Shown: positions 13,701-25,700 of the stretch, in pieces
Layout: each line of letters begins with the position of its first letter
Numbering within the stretch: the first letter of the stretch is position 1
Assembly (NCBI RefSeq): GCF_032118995.1
Contig: NC_092661.1
Coordinates: 6,510,494-6,574,493 of the forward strand
DNA: 64,000 nt
Direction: 5' to 3'
From: Asterias amurensis
Taxonomy: Eukaryota > Echinodermata > Asteroidea > Forcipulatida > Asteriidae
Position numbers and translations under genes: made by a program
Notes under the pieces: generated by a model
Databases searched by the model: none
What the model was told of the DNA's origin: nothing
The model's input: the letters and a program-made list of their open reading frames with translations, nothing else

Positions 13701-16700
13701 CTATACTTACCAGTTAAACATCATATTCAACGTCTTAATGCACATGTTTGGAGAAGCAAACAGACCAAATGCAGTTTGCTTGGCTGCCGAGTGCGTTTCA
13801 GCCTGGTAAAAATGAGACAGTTTGTACACTTCGATTAAGTTAAGACGGAAGCATAATACACAATAAGTAAAGGCATATAGGATTTGAGGCATTGCATGGT
13901 GAGATATCACAGTATATTTGGTTTGCGGTAACACCATGTGTGTATCTACTTGCCAGGTAGAGTTGTTCTTAGGGAACTGTCTTGCTTTATTCTACTGCCG
14001 CGGAGTAGATAATCGGAGGTTCGGGAGACTTATCAGTATTGAAAAGAACTGTCCTGATTTTAACTATTACCAGGGCGGAAGTATAGAAAATAGACTGGAC
14101 TACTACTTAAGCTTATAGGATCGTAATTAACTGTACTGCCGCGGAGTTAGTTCTGAATTGGTCTCAACGTTTCGACTAGCTTGCTCTATTCATCGTCAGG
14201 AGACTGAAGAGGTGGGCTTATTTATAGGGGTTCAGTGGATCCACTGCAGGTCAATCAATGCTCTGATTGGTTGTGTGGTTGGCGGGCTCAGGGCTATTGT
14301 TAGGGTTGCCCATTGTGTGAGAAACCCCTCGGGTGAAGTGAGGCGTGTCAGTAGGTTGGGGGTTGTTAGAGGAGAAGGGTTGTAGGATAGTATGCCAAAT
14401 GCTGCTGGTGAAATAACCGATATCTTGTGGCACAGTGTCGTGTCTGTTTATTTCGATAGCTTCCCTTTTGCGCCTTGTCTCTCAAGCGCTATGATTCGAG
14501 CCTGATCCCAATCTATGACATGGTCTTAATCGGTGGAGTGTTTGACAATGGCAGATTTGTCATTTTCCCCTCTGCGGCCGTGTGCTTTGTGTTCTTTTAG
14601 CCTGGTAGTTAGGTCTCTACCGGTCTCGCCAATGTACACTTTACCACAAGTACAAGGAATTCAATAGACCCCTGCCTGACTGCTAGAGTCATGCTTGTCT
14701 TTGTGGGTGTGTAGCTTCGTTTCCAACTTGTTGTGAGTTCGGTAGTAGACCTTGATTTCTGCCTCACGGAGGATCCGTTGAATTTTGTGTGAGGTATGGA
14801 AGGACCGCAATGGGCATGATTGTGCAGACTGAGAGTTGTGTTTTGAAAGGGACTCTCGTTTGTTTGGTATTTACCCATTCTCTTTTAGCACTGTGTTAAA
14901 GTGCTCCAGTTCAGTAGGTAAATGTTCCTTGTCACAAATAATGTGTGCCCTTTGAAGTAGGGTTCGGTTCACTAGGGATGTACCAGAACGTAAACGAAAA
15001 GACGTACGGAAACCTAAATAGAACGTATGGTAAATGCTCGGGCGTGTAACCAGAATTTTGATTGGTCACTCGATACTCTTGCACCAGCAGCGCTGCCTGT
15101 CCCCTCATTACTGGAACGTATGCAAATCTTTATTGTCCGAGAGGCGGTCTGGAAGGGCGCACCACGACCATGCCCAGATTAACCTGTAGCCCTATTGTCC
15201 AATTGTGGCACACAAAGGATGGGCATACCTCCTGACAGAAGAGATAGTCGTGTGCAGTGGGACAGCTTAGAGCCCCGGCACGCGTAACCACATGACGTTG
15301 GTTCAACCCGCCAAATTGAATTGAGTGAAGTGTGGAATCTCATGAACTTTTTCGCACTATAGTTATTCCCGGGGAACCTTCGGTCGATCTTTTTAAACTA
15401 ATAAGAAAAGCCCTTTCCACACCATAAGTATTTCCTTGGGTTTGATCGTATGTGTGAAACGGCCGTGCATATTCCTTTGAAATAGTACTCCCGGAAGTTA
15501 CCTATATAAAATGGGATAGTGAGAACGGTTGCTGTGGTGACGGTGGGGTTAAAAACTCCAGGGATTTTCCCGGGATTTTATGAAAAATTAGTGCCGCCGA
15601 TCGCCTGCAATGCTAAAGGAGGGGGGCAATTTTAAGCCATTTTGGTCCATTTTTGGTGAGCTTGTTAAAGACACTGTACACGTTTAGTAAATAATCAAAA
15701 TATAAATTAACATACAAATTTACTTGGTAACGAGCAACGGAGAGCTAGTATAAAACATTGCGAGAAACGACTCCCTCTGAAGTAACACGGTTTTTGAGAA
15801 AGAGGTAAATTCTTACTAAAATTTTAAAAGACTTCTGACCAGAAGCCTTTTATTACTATCTGAAAGCACACAACAAGGGTATTTTTGTTTCAGCTTTTTC
15901 TTGCCATCAATGACCAATTGAGTCCAAATTTTCACAAAGGCTTGTTATTTTTATGCATATGTTGGGATACACCAAGTGAGACTACTGGTCTTTGACATTT
16001 ACCAAACGTGTTAAACACCTTTAACTATTTAGGGCAGAATTCTGTAGACCCCCCCCCCCATCTTTTATGCTTTGTTTGAATTGTTTAGTTTTGTGTTAAT
16101 TTATTGATTACATTATCTTCTTCATGTGTGTCCCTCGAGACCCCACATACACCCAACCCCCACTCAAGTATCTGAATGCACACTCCGATTTTCTCAGGGG
16201 AGTCAAGGTCTGTTTTAGAAGCAAAACTCGGACGTAAAATCTCCTAGAAATTGAATATTTGAAGTTAAAGTTTAAACATTACTTCCCCGAGAAAACAAAA
16301 CAATGGTCACTATTAAGAGGTCACATGCACGAAACGAAGACACATGGCTAAAGTAGTTCTGCGAGTGAATTCTATTATCCAGTGCACTGTTCATTGCTCA
16401 TTATTCAGAACTGGGCGTACGCCAAATGGAATAATTAGGTACCCATGTGACACGTACAGGCTTATCAGATGCGGCCTACTGCACACTAGTGGACGACATT
16501 TTTAGGTTTCCGTACGTCCTTTCGTTTACGTTCTGGTACATCCCTACTGAGGTTTTCACAGAAGGAAGATGGAATGACCGAGCGTTGAGGTAGCGTTGAG
16601 GTGGGTTTTCTGTACACGGAGTGTGCTAGAGAACCATCAGTCCTCTTGGAAATGAGTACATCAAGGAAAGGTAATGAATCGGATGTCTCAGTTTCCATGG

Positions 16701-19700
16701 TGAACTGAATGTTCGGATGCTGGCGATTAATGTGACTAAGGAAGTCATCAAGGTTTTCCAATCCATGTGACCAAATGATGAACGTGTCATCCACATATCG
16801 GAGCCAAAGCTTGGGTTTGAGTCGAGCGGTACCCAGGGCTTTCTGTTCAAAATCTTCCATGAAAATGTTCGCTAACCTGAGGAAATAGGAGACCCATGGG
16901 AGTTCCCTTTTGTTGGTTTGTTCTTGCATGCAGTTTAATAAGTGGGTTTGTTCTTTTACATGCAGTTATGAGGGTTAGTTCTTATAACTGCAGTTATACT
17001 GTTGGTTCTCACATGGAATTTGTGTTGTTGGTTCTAACCTACAGTTTTGTAGTTTGTCATTTCCTACAGATTTGGTGGTTAGTTCTTATTACCTACGGTT
17101 TTAATGTTTGTTAGTTCTTTCTTCCAGTTTTGTTGGTTGGTTGTAACATGCAGTTTCATTGGTTCATTCTTACCTGTGCAGCTTTAATATTTGCATTGGT
17201 AAACACATCTTCTGGAAAATCCCTTTTATTCGATTTTGCCAGTTTTCTGAGCGTAGTTTCAGCTTGTCGATACCGTCCTTTAGACATCTGCCAACGAGCT
17301 GATTCCGGGAAGTAACTATTTGAGAAAGATTTAAAGAACGATAAATCAATGCAGGGACAGCACGGAGGTATAGGTGGGTATTTTTAATTAGTCAACAGAA
17401 AGTGATTCAGCTCTTTCTTAATGAAGGATGCCACCAGACGATCTTTCACGGATGTATTCAAATACAAATATAGTGTGTTGTTAATGCTGTTTCGGTTGAA
17501 GTTTAGAAAACGTGACAGGTACAATATAAGTGGTACAATGTTGCTTTCTTGTTGGTTATAATGATCACTGAATGTCCTGGAGCCTCTTAGAGGGTAGTAC
17601 AAGGCCTGGGTTATACTCACAAGTATAGAAGCAGATACAGAAATGTTGGAACAGCTATCAGAAGCTGCAAAGGTCTCCAAGTCGGAACAAAGTAGGCAAT
17701 CAACGGAAGGATTGACAAACCAATGGAGGGAAATATCTGAACAGAGATACCGACCAAGACACGTTTGTTCGGACCAATGAATTCACATGCTGTGGGTGGA
17801 AAGGGTGTCAAGCATAATTTGTACATGTATCATAAATTGTTATGAAGAAAAGAGACGGAAGCCGACCAAGGGCCAGGTGAAATATTTTGTACATGAGCGC
17901 GAATATTTTGTTCGTACCATTTATCTGGCGGCCACCACTTATTATCTAGAGCATGAAGCAGGATCAAAGTGAAGCAAGTCAATGTATTACAAAGAGAGCT
18001 CGCACTTAAAATCCGCTAAATAAAGAAAGTGAGTTTCCTTCCTCCATTGTGGTACAGACAATTATCTTGCGGATATTCATGGAACATTACAGAATTCTAA
18101 GAAAAAAAATCGTTTGTCAGTTTGTGTATATGGTGGACTACAAAGTGTTTACACTGCCAGCAACTGTTTTGTTAGAAAACAGACAATTCTGTAATGTTCC
18201 TTTAAAGTCACATGGAAGTGGTATTTTGGCATAATTTGTGTTTTGATGAGTGGAATGTAACAAAAAACGTACAAACTCATGACTTGGACTTGCATGTATA
18301 TTTGCACGTGTGTTTACTCTACGTATCAAGGCAAAGTCTGCCTCGATTGACGTCACAAAAGGGTAGGCGGAGTCAACCCCCAAACAACTTTAACTATTTT
18401 TTAAACGTATAAATCGTGACAAACAATTACTTTAAAAAATCTGTTGTTGTTACTAAACATATACTCTTATGTTTGCAAAAATAAACATTTTTTTAACAAG
18501 TGACTTTAAGTGGCAGCCGCCAAATATATGGTACAAAAACATTCTGGCGCTCATAGACAAATTATCTTTACCAATTAATAAACTAATTCATGAATACATG
18601 GTTAAATACATGAACATGCTCCTTGCAATACTTTAATTGTGTAACACCGTTTAAAAACAAATTTCATATTTTTCAGCTTAACAGCTTTAAGAAATTAGCA
18701 AAGAAAAAGAACTGATCTTCAGTGCCGACAGCCAACTGATCTTCAGTGCCGACAGCCAACTGATCTTCAGTGCCGACAGCCAACTGATCTTCAGTGCCGA
18801 CAGCCAACTGATCTTCAGTGCCGACAGCCAAGTGATCTTCAGTGCCGACAGCCAAGTGATCTTCAGTGCCGACAGCCTACTGATCTTCAGTGCCGACAGC
18901 CAACTGATCTTCAGTGCCGACAGCCAACTGATCTTCAGTGCCGACAGCCAACTGATCTTCAGTGCCGACAGCCAACTGATCTTCAGTGCCGACAGCCAAC
19001 TGATCTTCAGTGCCGACAGCCAACTGATCTTCAGTTCCGACAGCCAACTGATCTTCAGTGCCGACAGCCAACTGATCTTCAGTGCCGACAGCCAACTGAT
19101 CTTCAGTGCCGACAGCCAACTGATCTTCAGTGCCGACAGCCAACTGATCTTCAGTGCCGACAGCCAACTGATCTTCAGTGCCGACAGCCAACTCATCTTC
19201 AGTGCCGACAGCCAACTCATCTTCAGTGCCGACAGCCAACTGGTCTTCAGTGCCGACAGCCAACTGGTTTCTGTTTACACTTTTGCACTTGCCAAGGCAC
19301 TGAACTGTCAACTTCCTTTTTTTGTTTTTCTGTTCATTTTTGGGTTGCAAGGGGGTAAATTTTATAGGCTAAGGTTTAACGTAACCATGACTAACATGTG
19401 CTGCAGAGTATAAACCATAAATATCGGATTGACTGATACAAATTATAAAGGCCCTGTCACACCATGGCGTATCGCCTGAACGTATGCCAACGTATGCACA
19501 AAATAGTTCGAAAATTGTCAAAGTCCAAGAACGTCCAACTTCCAAACGAATTGCATCGAAAAAGTCGACATCGGTGTTGGAAAGGCTGTATACATAGCGT
19601 ATTGATAGCGTTTTAATAACTAATGACAAAGTTATGACAGCGTATCACAGCGTATGCAAGCGTATGAGTAACGTAACGTATGCCTAAAGCCAAAGCAGTG

Positions 19701-22700
19701 AGATATAAACGAAATATTGTTCGTGGATTTTTAAAGTGGTAATACCTTACAGTAGAAATAGTCACCGACGTATATCAACGTATACCAACCTACGAGTAAC
19801 GTTCCTCTAACGTATGCCAGCGTATGTCAACGTATGTCAACGTATGTCTAACGTACCATGAACTTACAGGGAACTTATGCAGAACGTATGAAGCACACGT
19901 TCAGTACGCCGAGAAATTTTGAACATGCTCAAAATAATTCGCAGGCTCGACGTGTTCAAAATTTTAACAGCGTATCACAGCGTGCTCTTAACGTAAACGA
20001 CGTATCCCCAACTTACCCCAAACTTATATCAGCGTACACCAACGTATTTTCAATATTTCGCATACGTTGGCTTACGTTTAGCCGATACGCCATGGTGTGA
20101 CAGGGCCTTAACTCTTGCGTTGGGGGAAACAAACAAGGGACGGTAGAATAGTATTGTGGGTATTTGCTATAATAGTGAACGTACCTAGGACGTATGCCAC
20201 AAGATACGATCCAATCCCGCCAGCAGCTACAAAGAATCTCAGCAGCATGTAAGCAAAGAAATTGGGTGAAAACGTGTTGCCAATAGACGCTAACATGAAC
20301 AACATAGTTGATATGAAGACGGTAGGTTTGCGTCCAAGCCTGTTATGGAGAAACAAAAACAAAATAAAAGCAATATTCAATATTCAGAACTATTTATCGG
20401 ATACTGAAAATCGAGTAATTTTGCACCAGTCATTAATCGTCGTTTAATCAGTTATTTATTTTATGCACATGTTATTGGAATAGATTTACTCTTTTGTTGG
20501 TCAAAATAATAGTGCTCTTTTATGGGTCAAATTTTTTTTTTTCTCGCTTGTTGGTCAATATATTTGTGTTAATTTCTTTGTCAAAATATTTGTGCTCATC
20601 TGTTGTTCAAATTATCGTTGCTCTTTAATTATCGTTTCTTTTTTTTTAAATCAGTGTAAGCTCAGATATTGACTATCCAAGATAGGGCCGCCCACATTAA
20701 TAGTGGTATGTAGCCTATATCAACCACCAGTTTATGGTCATATAAAATAACCACTGCTTGTTTCAAATATAGCTGTTACCCATGTAGGTCCGAGGATTCA
20801 AGGCATGGGTAGAGTTAATCATTTGGATTCTGTTTTTCGGTTTACTTTTATATGGACTAAACCAATAATAGGTTAAGCTTGCTCTAAAAGGGGTTTAACA
20901 AGCTTCAGTGTTGGTTGAACACGTTTAAACCAATGGGGTAGATCAGGAGACCATTAATTGGTCTAAATTTACAATGTGTTAACAAACGGGTTCAAAATCC
21001 ACCCAATATTAGTCGAGCTTATCCCCAAAACAAAGGTTAACAACCAATCTCAATGTTGGGCAATGAAGAACAAGATACCATCTGTTGAACTTAAGGTAAA
21101 AAACAAGTATATTTTACCACGTATTGGTTAAAAGAGTTTTTTAAATGACCAATTTACTAGGGAAGTTTTGCTAGTTACAATATAGATTAACAAACAACTG
21201 GTACTTCGAAATTGACCACTCAACTCATCATATATTTTTCTTTTGTTTTTAAGTGTTAATTTCTTTTTTCTTTTTTTATTGAATTGTTTCCTTTTTTTTT
21301 TACTTGAAAAAAGGCATTATCTTTTATATAGGGTGCGTTCGATAAGTTTCCCTGGGTCGACCCCGCAGTGCTCACTCGGGTGAGCCCCTGACAAGAGCTA
21401 ATCGAACGATCACACTCGCCCTCTCGTGGTAACGGCATGCACCTCAGGGAACCCCAAGTGACCCACTCCACAAGCAGGGCACTGGGGCTGACCCGGGTGA
21501 GCCCCGTCAAAGCTATTCGAACGTACCGGGGCAGACCAGGGTCGACCCAGTGAAGCTAAACGAACGCACCCATAGATACTAATGTTACTGTGTTTGAACT
21601 GTGACCGTTTCTGCTCGCTGACTTACCAATCCGCAACTGAGCCAAAGAAAAAAGAGCCGAAGAGAAGACCAGCGAAGTAGACGGATTGCAGGAAGCTGGA
21701 TGCAGTCTGAGCGTCACATACAAGCTCGAACTATCGATAAATAAATTGTAAAAATGCTTTTAAAACAATTCATTGGTTGAAATATGCTTTGGTTATGCTT
21801 ATGGTCCCATTAATGTTAAAGTCACCTGGAAGTGGTATTTTTTCAAAATAAAGCTTTTGTCACTAATATATGTGTTTTGATGAGTGGAATGTGAATAAAC
21901 AGTTAACTAAGGTTTTAAAAAATCAGTTCTTATGTCATTAACAAATTTAAGAGTAGACCCCGACCCGAGAGGGCGCTGTTCGTGACGTCAATCGAGGCAG
22001 ACTTTGCCTGTAATGCGTAGAGTAAACACAATTGCAAAGTACATGTACGGACCAAGTCGTAAGTTTGTACGTTTCAAAAAAAAAAAAAAAAAATTGTTTT
22101 TTTTTCGGCAATGCCGACCAGGTGTATTGCTGCTGAATGCAGAAAAACACTTTTTGAAATGTACCACCTCACGACTTGGACGTACATGTACTTTGCACGT
22201 GTGTTTACTATACGCATTGCAGGCAAAGTCTGCCTCGATTGACGTCACAAAGGGGGTAGGCGGAGTCAGCCCCCCAAACAACTTTATACATTTTTTAAAC
22301 ATATAAATCGTGACAAACAATTACTAAAAAAATTGTTTTATTGTTCGTAAGCATATACTCTTATGTTTGAAAGAAAAACAAATTCTATTTCCAGGTGACT
22401 TTAAAGACAGGAGAGACTGTAGTGTTATATACCGTATTGAATATGACGTCACACGGCTTAAATATCTGACCTACAAGATGGCGACTTTTCATTGCAAAAA
22501 GGGGTTATTCAATACGGTCTATAGTCAGCCTCGCTACCATGGGCAGCGCGCCGTATCGATACAAGGCATGCTGGGAAAAATGGCGCGGTGAGATCGATCA
22601 CCCCTGAGAACGAGGTTGGTCTATAGTGGCCTCATCATTGCACCCTGGGTTCTTATTGGGTGCGTTCGTTCAGCTTCCCTGGGTCATCCCCGGTCTGCCC

Positions 22701-25700
22701 CGGTACGTTCGAATAGCTTTTGAGGTCATTCCATGGGCTCACCCAGGTCAGCACCCCCACCCCCCCCCCCGCCCTGCTTGTGGAGTGGGTCACTGCACTT
22801 GGGGGCTTGCCCCAGGTAAACGACGTCACTACGAGAGCGGTGAGTGGTCGTTCATTTAGCTCTTGTCAGGGGCTTACCCGAGTGAGCACCGCGGGGTAGA
22901 CACAGGGAAGCTAAACAAACACACCCATTGAGTCATCAGTCAGGCCTCATCAGTGCACCAGGGGTCCTTTTTGAGTCATCAATCAGTCATAATCAATGCA
23001 CACTGGGTCCTTAATGAGTGATCAATCAGGCCTCATCAGTGCTTCCTAGGTCCTTATTGGGTCATCAGTCAGGCCTCATCAGTGCACCCTGGGTCCTTAT
23101 TGGGTCATCATTCAGGCCTCAACAGTGCATCCTGGGTCCTTATTGGGTCATCAATCAGGCCTCATCAGTGCATCCTGGGTCCTTATTGAGTCATCAATCA
23201 GGCCTCATCATTGTGCCCTGGGTCCGGCCCTATTGAGTCATCAATCAGGCATCATCATTGTGGCATGGGTCCTTATTGAGTCATCAATCAGACCTCATCA
23301 TTGTGGCATGGGTCCTTTTGAGTCATCAATCAGACCTCATCATTGCGCCCTGGGTCCTTATTGAGTCATCAATCAGGCATCATCAATGTGCCCTGGGTCC
23401 TTATTGGGTCATCAATCAGGCATCATCATTGCGCCCTGGGTCCTTATTGAGTCATCAATCAGACCTCATCATTGTGGCATGGGTCCTTATTGGGTCATCA
23501 ATCAGACCTCGGCCCAATTTCATAGAGTTGCTTAACGGTCGATTTTGTGCTTAACGGGTGCACCTAGCAAGTTTTTCATTTCATAGCCTTGCTTAAGCAA
23601 GGTTTTTTGCTTAAAACGGCGAGGCAAGCAAGCAAAAAGGGTCCTTAAAGCCCAATTGCTTAAGCACCCTGTTTAAGCACCGGGCCAGTTTCAAAGAGTT
23701 GCATCCCGTAACGGTCGATTTTGTGCTTAACGGGCGCACCTAGCAAATTTTTCATTTCATACCCTTGCTTAAGCAAGGTTTTTTGCTTACATAGGTAAGC
23801 AAACAAAAAGGGTCCTTAAAGCCTCTATTTTGCTTATAAGCACCCTATTCACGCAGCGCATATTCAACACTCATTGCAAACGATGTTATTGTGCCGGCAC
23901 AGCGGTGATTGTACGTGCGTTTGTATGGTAGGTGTAGCGAATAAACGAGTGTCTAAAATGCTTCAGAATCATGCTGTACAATGTATTATCTTCTTGTTTA
24001 CTTTCAAGTTAGTGTGTAAACCTTTCGAGGGGCACTTTGAACCATTACAAATAATACATATCAGACACAGAAGGTGATGAATTCTTTTTTATCGCCACTC
24101 GAGTGCACTCCGCATTTATTTCGCCCGCCATTTTGTCAGCATCTTCTTCTTTTTCGCTTAAAGGAACACGTTGCCTTGGATCAGACGAGTTGGTCTATTA
24201 AAAACGTTTGAAACCGTTTGTTATGAAATGCATATGGTTAGAAAGATGTTTTAAAAGTAGAAAATAATGATCCACACAAGTATCACTCGAAATTGCACGG
24301 TTTTTCTTTTACGTCGTCGACTAACACGTCGGCCATTTATGGGAGTCAAAATTTTGACTCCCATAAATGGCCGACCGTGTTAGTCGACAGGGTAAAAAGA
24401 AAACCACGCAATTTCGAGGCATATTTGTGTAGATCGCTGTATTATACTTTCACAATATCTTTCTAACCATATACATTTTACAACAAACGGTTACAGAACG
24501 CTTTTCAAAGACCAACTCGACCGATCCAAGGCAACGTGTTCCTTTAAGCAAACGATCTAAAATGTTGCGCGCGCAGTTTGTTTACGTGCTTTAGCTAGCA
24601 ACCGCTGGTGAAATAGGTTTACGCTTAAGCAATTTTTGTTGCTACGTTAAGCCAACATATTTGCTTACCGTTAAGCAGCCCTAGGCCATGCACATAGTGC
24701 AAATTACACTGCCTTCTTCAGTTTTGCTTAAGTAAACGATCTAAAATCTCCGCGCGAAGATTGTTTACGTGCTTAAGCTCGTGTACGTTTAGCATGGAAT
24801 CCGAATGGTTTTAAGCAATTATTTTTGCTACGTTAAGCAAAAAAATGTGCTTACCGTTAAGCAGCTCTAAAGAAATTGGGCCCTCATCATTGCGCCCTTG
24901 GTCCTTATTGAGTCATCAGTCAGACCTCATCATTGTTCCCTGGGTCCTTTTGAGTCATCAATCAGACCTCATCTTTGTTCCCTTGGTCCTTATTGAGTCA
25001 TCAGTCAGACCTCATCATTGTTCCCTTGGTCCTTATTGAGTCATCAGTCAGACCTCATCATTGTTCCCTGGGTCCTTATTGAGTCATCAATCAGACCTCA
25101 TCATTGTTCCCTTGGTCCTTATTGAGTCATCAATCAGACCTCATCATTGTTCCCTGGGTCCTTATTGAGTCATCAATCATACCTCATCATTGTTCCCTGG
25201 GTCCTTATTGAGTCATCAATCAGACCTCATCATTGTTCCCTGTGTCCTTATTGAGTCATCAATCATACCTCATCATTGTTCCCTGGGTCCTTATTGAGTC
25301 ATCAGTCAGACCTCATCATTGTTCCCTGGGTCCTTTTGAGTCATCAATCTGACCTCATCATTGTTCCCTGGGTCGTTTTGAGTCATCAATCAGACCTCAT
25401 CATTGCGCCCTGGGTCCTTTTGAGTCATCAATCAGACCTCATCATTGCGCCCTGGGTCCTTTTGAGTCATCAATCTGACCTCATCATTGCGCCCTGGGTC
25501 CTTATCGAGTTATCAATCAGGCCTCATCATTGTGCCATAGGTCCCCCATATTGAGCTATCAAGCAGACCTTATTATTGCCCTCATGATCCTTAGGAGTCC
25601 GGTCTGGACAGCAGTGGGTCTGTCGGAATAACTGTCAGAATAACTTCTAAATTTGTATCATCAATACTTACATCAAATTGTTGTCAACAATTTAAACAAA

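Larger units (their letters stand above)
13990..16915 (-). mobile_element. Penelope-like element, degenerate, interrupted by another transposon
   Basis: On the minus strand a 5'-truncated Penelope-type reverse transcriptase (from 16915) is followed by a GIY-YIG endonuclease domain (14455-14672) and a non-coding 3' region down to about 13990. The order RT then GIY-YIG is diagnostic of Penelope-like elements. The copy is dead: there is a frameshift in the G-x-PMGSPIS region, stop codons in the GIY-YIG domain and a 1.57-kb insertion at 14974-16545. The motif ACTGCCGCGGAGT occurs twice near the low-coordinate end (about 13994 and 14134). The element lies in SLC22 intron 5 in the same orientation as the gene. 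Confidence 0.85.
22629..25590. repeat. 43-bp minisatellite in SLC22 intron 1, split by two transposons
   Basis: The unit is about GGGTCCTTATTGAGTCATCA plus ATCAGACCTCATCATTGTTCCCT (43 bp; some units 41 bp). Units occupy 22629-22657, 22927-23510 and 24883-25590, about 30 in all. The gaps are a GGGTGCG element (22658-22926, duplicated ATT) and a larger TIR element (23511-24882, duplicated CTC). Both insertions interrupt a unit, so the array was continuous before them. Open frames across it (repeating SHQSDLI or SSIRPHH) are an effect of the repeat. Confidence 0.95.

Noticed and set aside
16486..16547. A basic C-terminal extension of the Penelope reverse transcriptase
   Set aside because: The Arg/Lys-rich end is the translated terminal inverted repeat of an inserted transposon, as shown by its inverse copy at 14974.
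18687..19413. Repetitive protein genes on both strands (up to 193 codons)
   Set aside because: The frames are produced by a 24-bp repeat, exist on both strands, lie inside an intron and have no splice or family support.
23018..25554. Series of small proteins with SHQSDLI-type repeats
   Set aside because: They follow a 43-bp minisatellite read in successive frames, so they are repeat artefacts.
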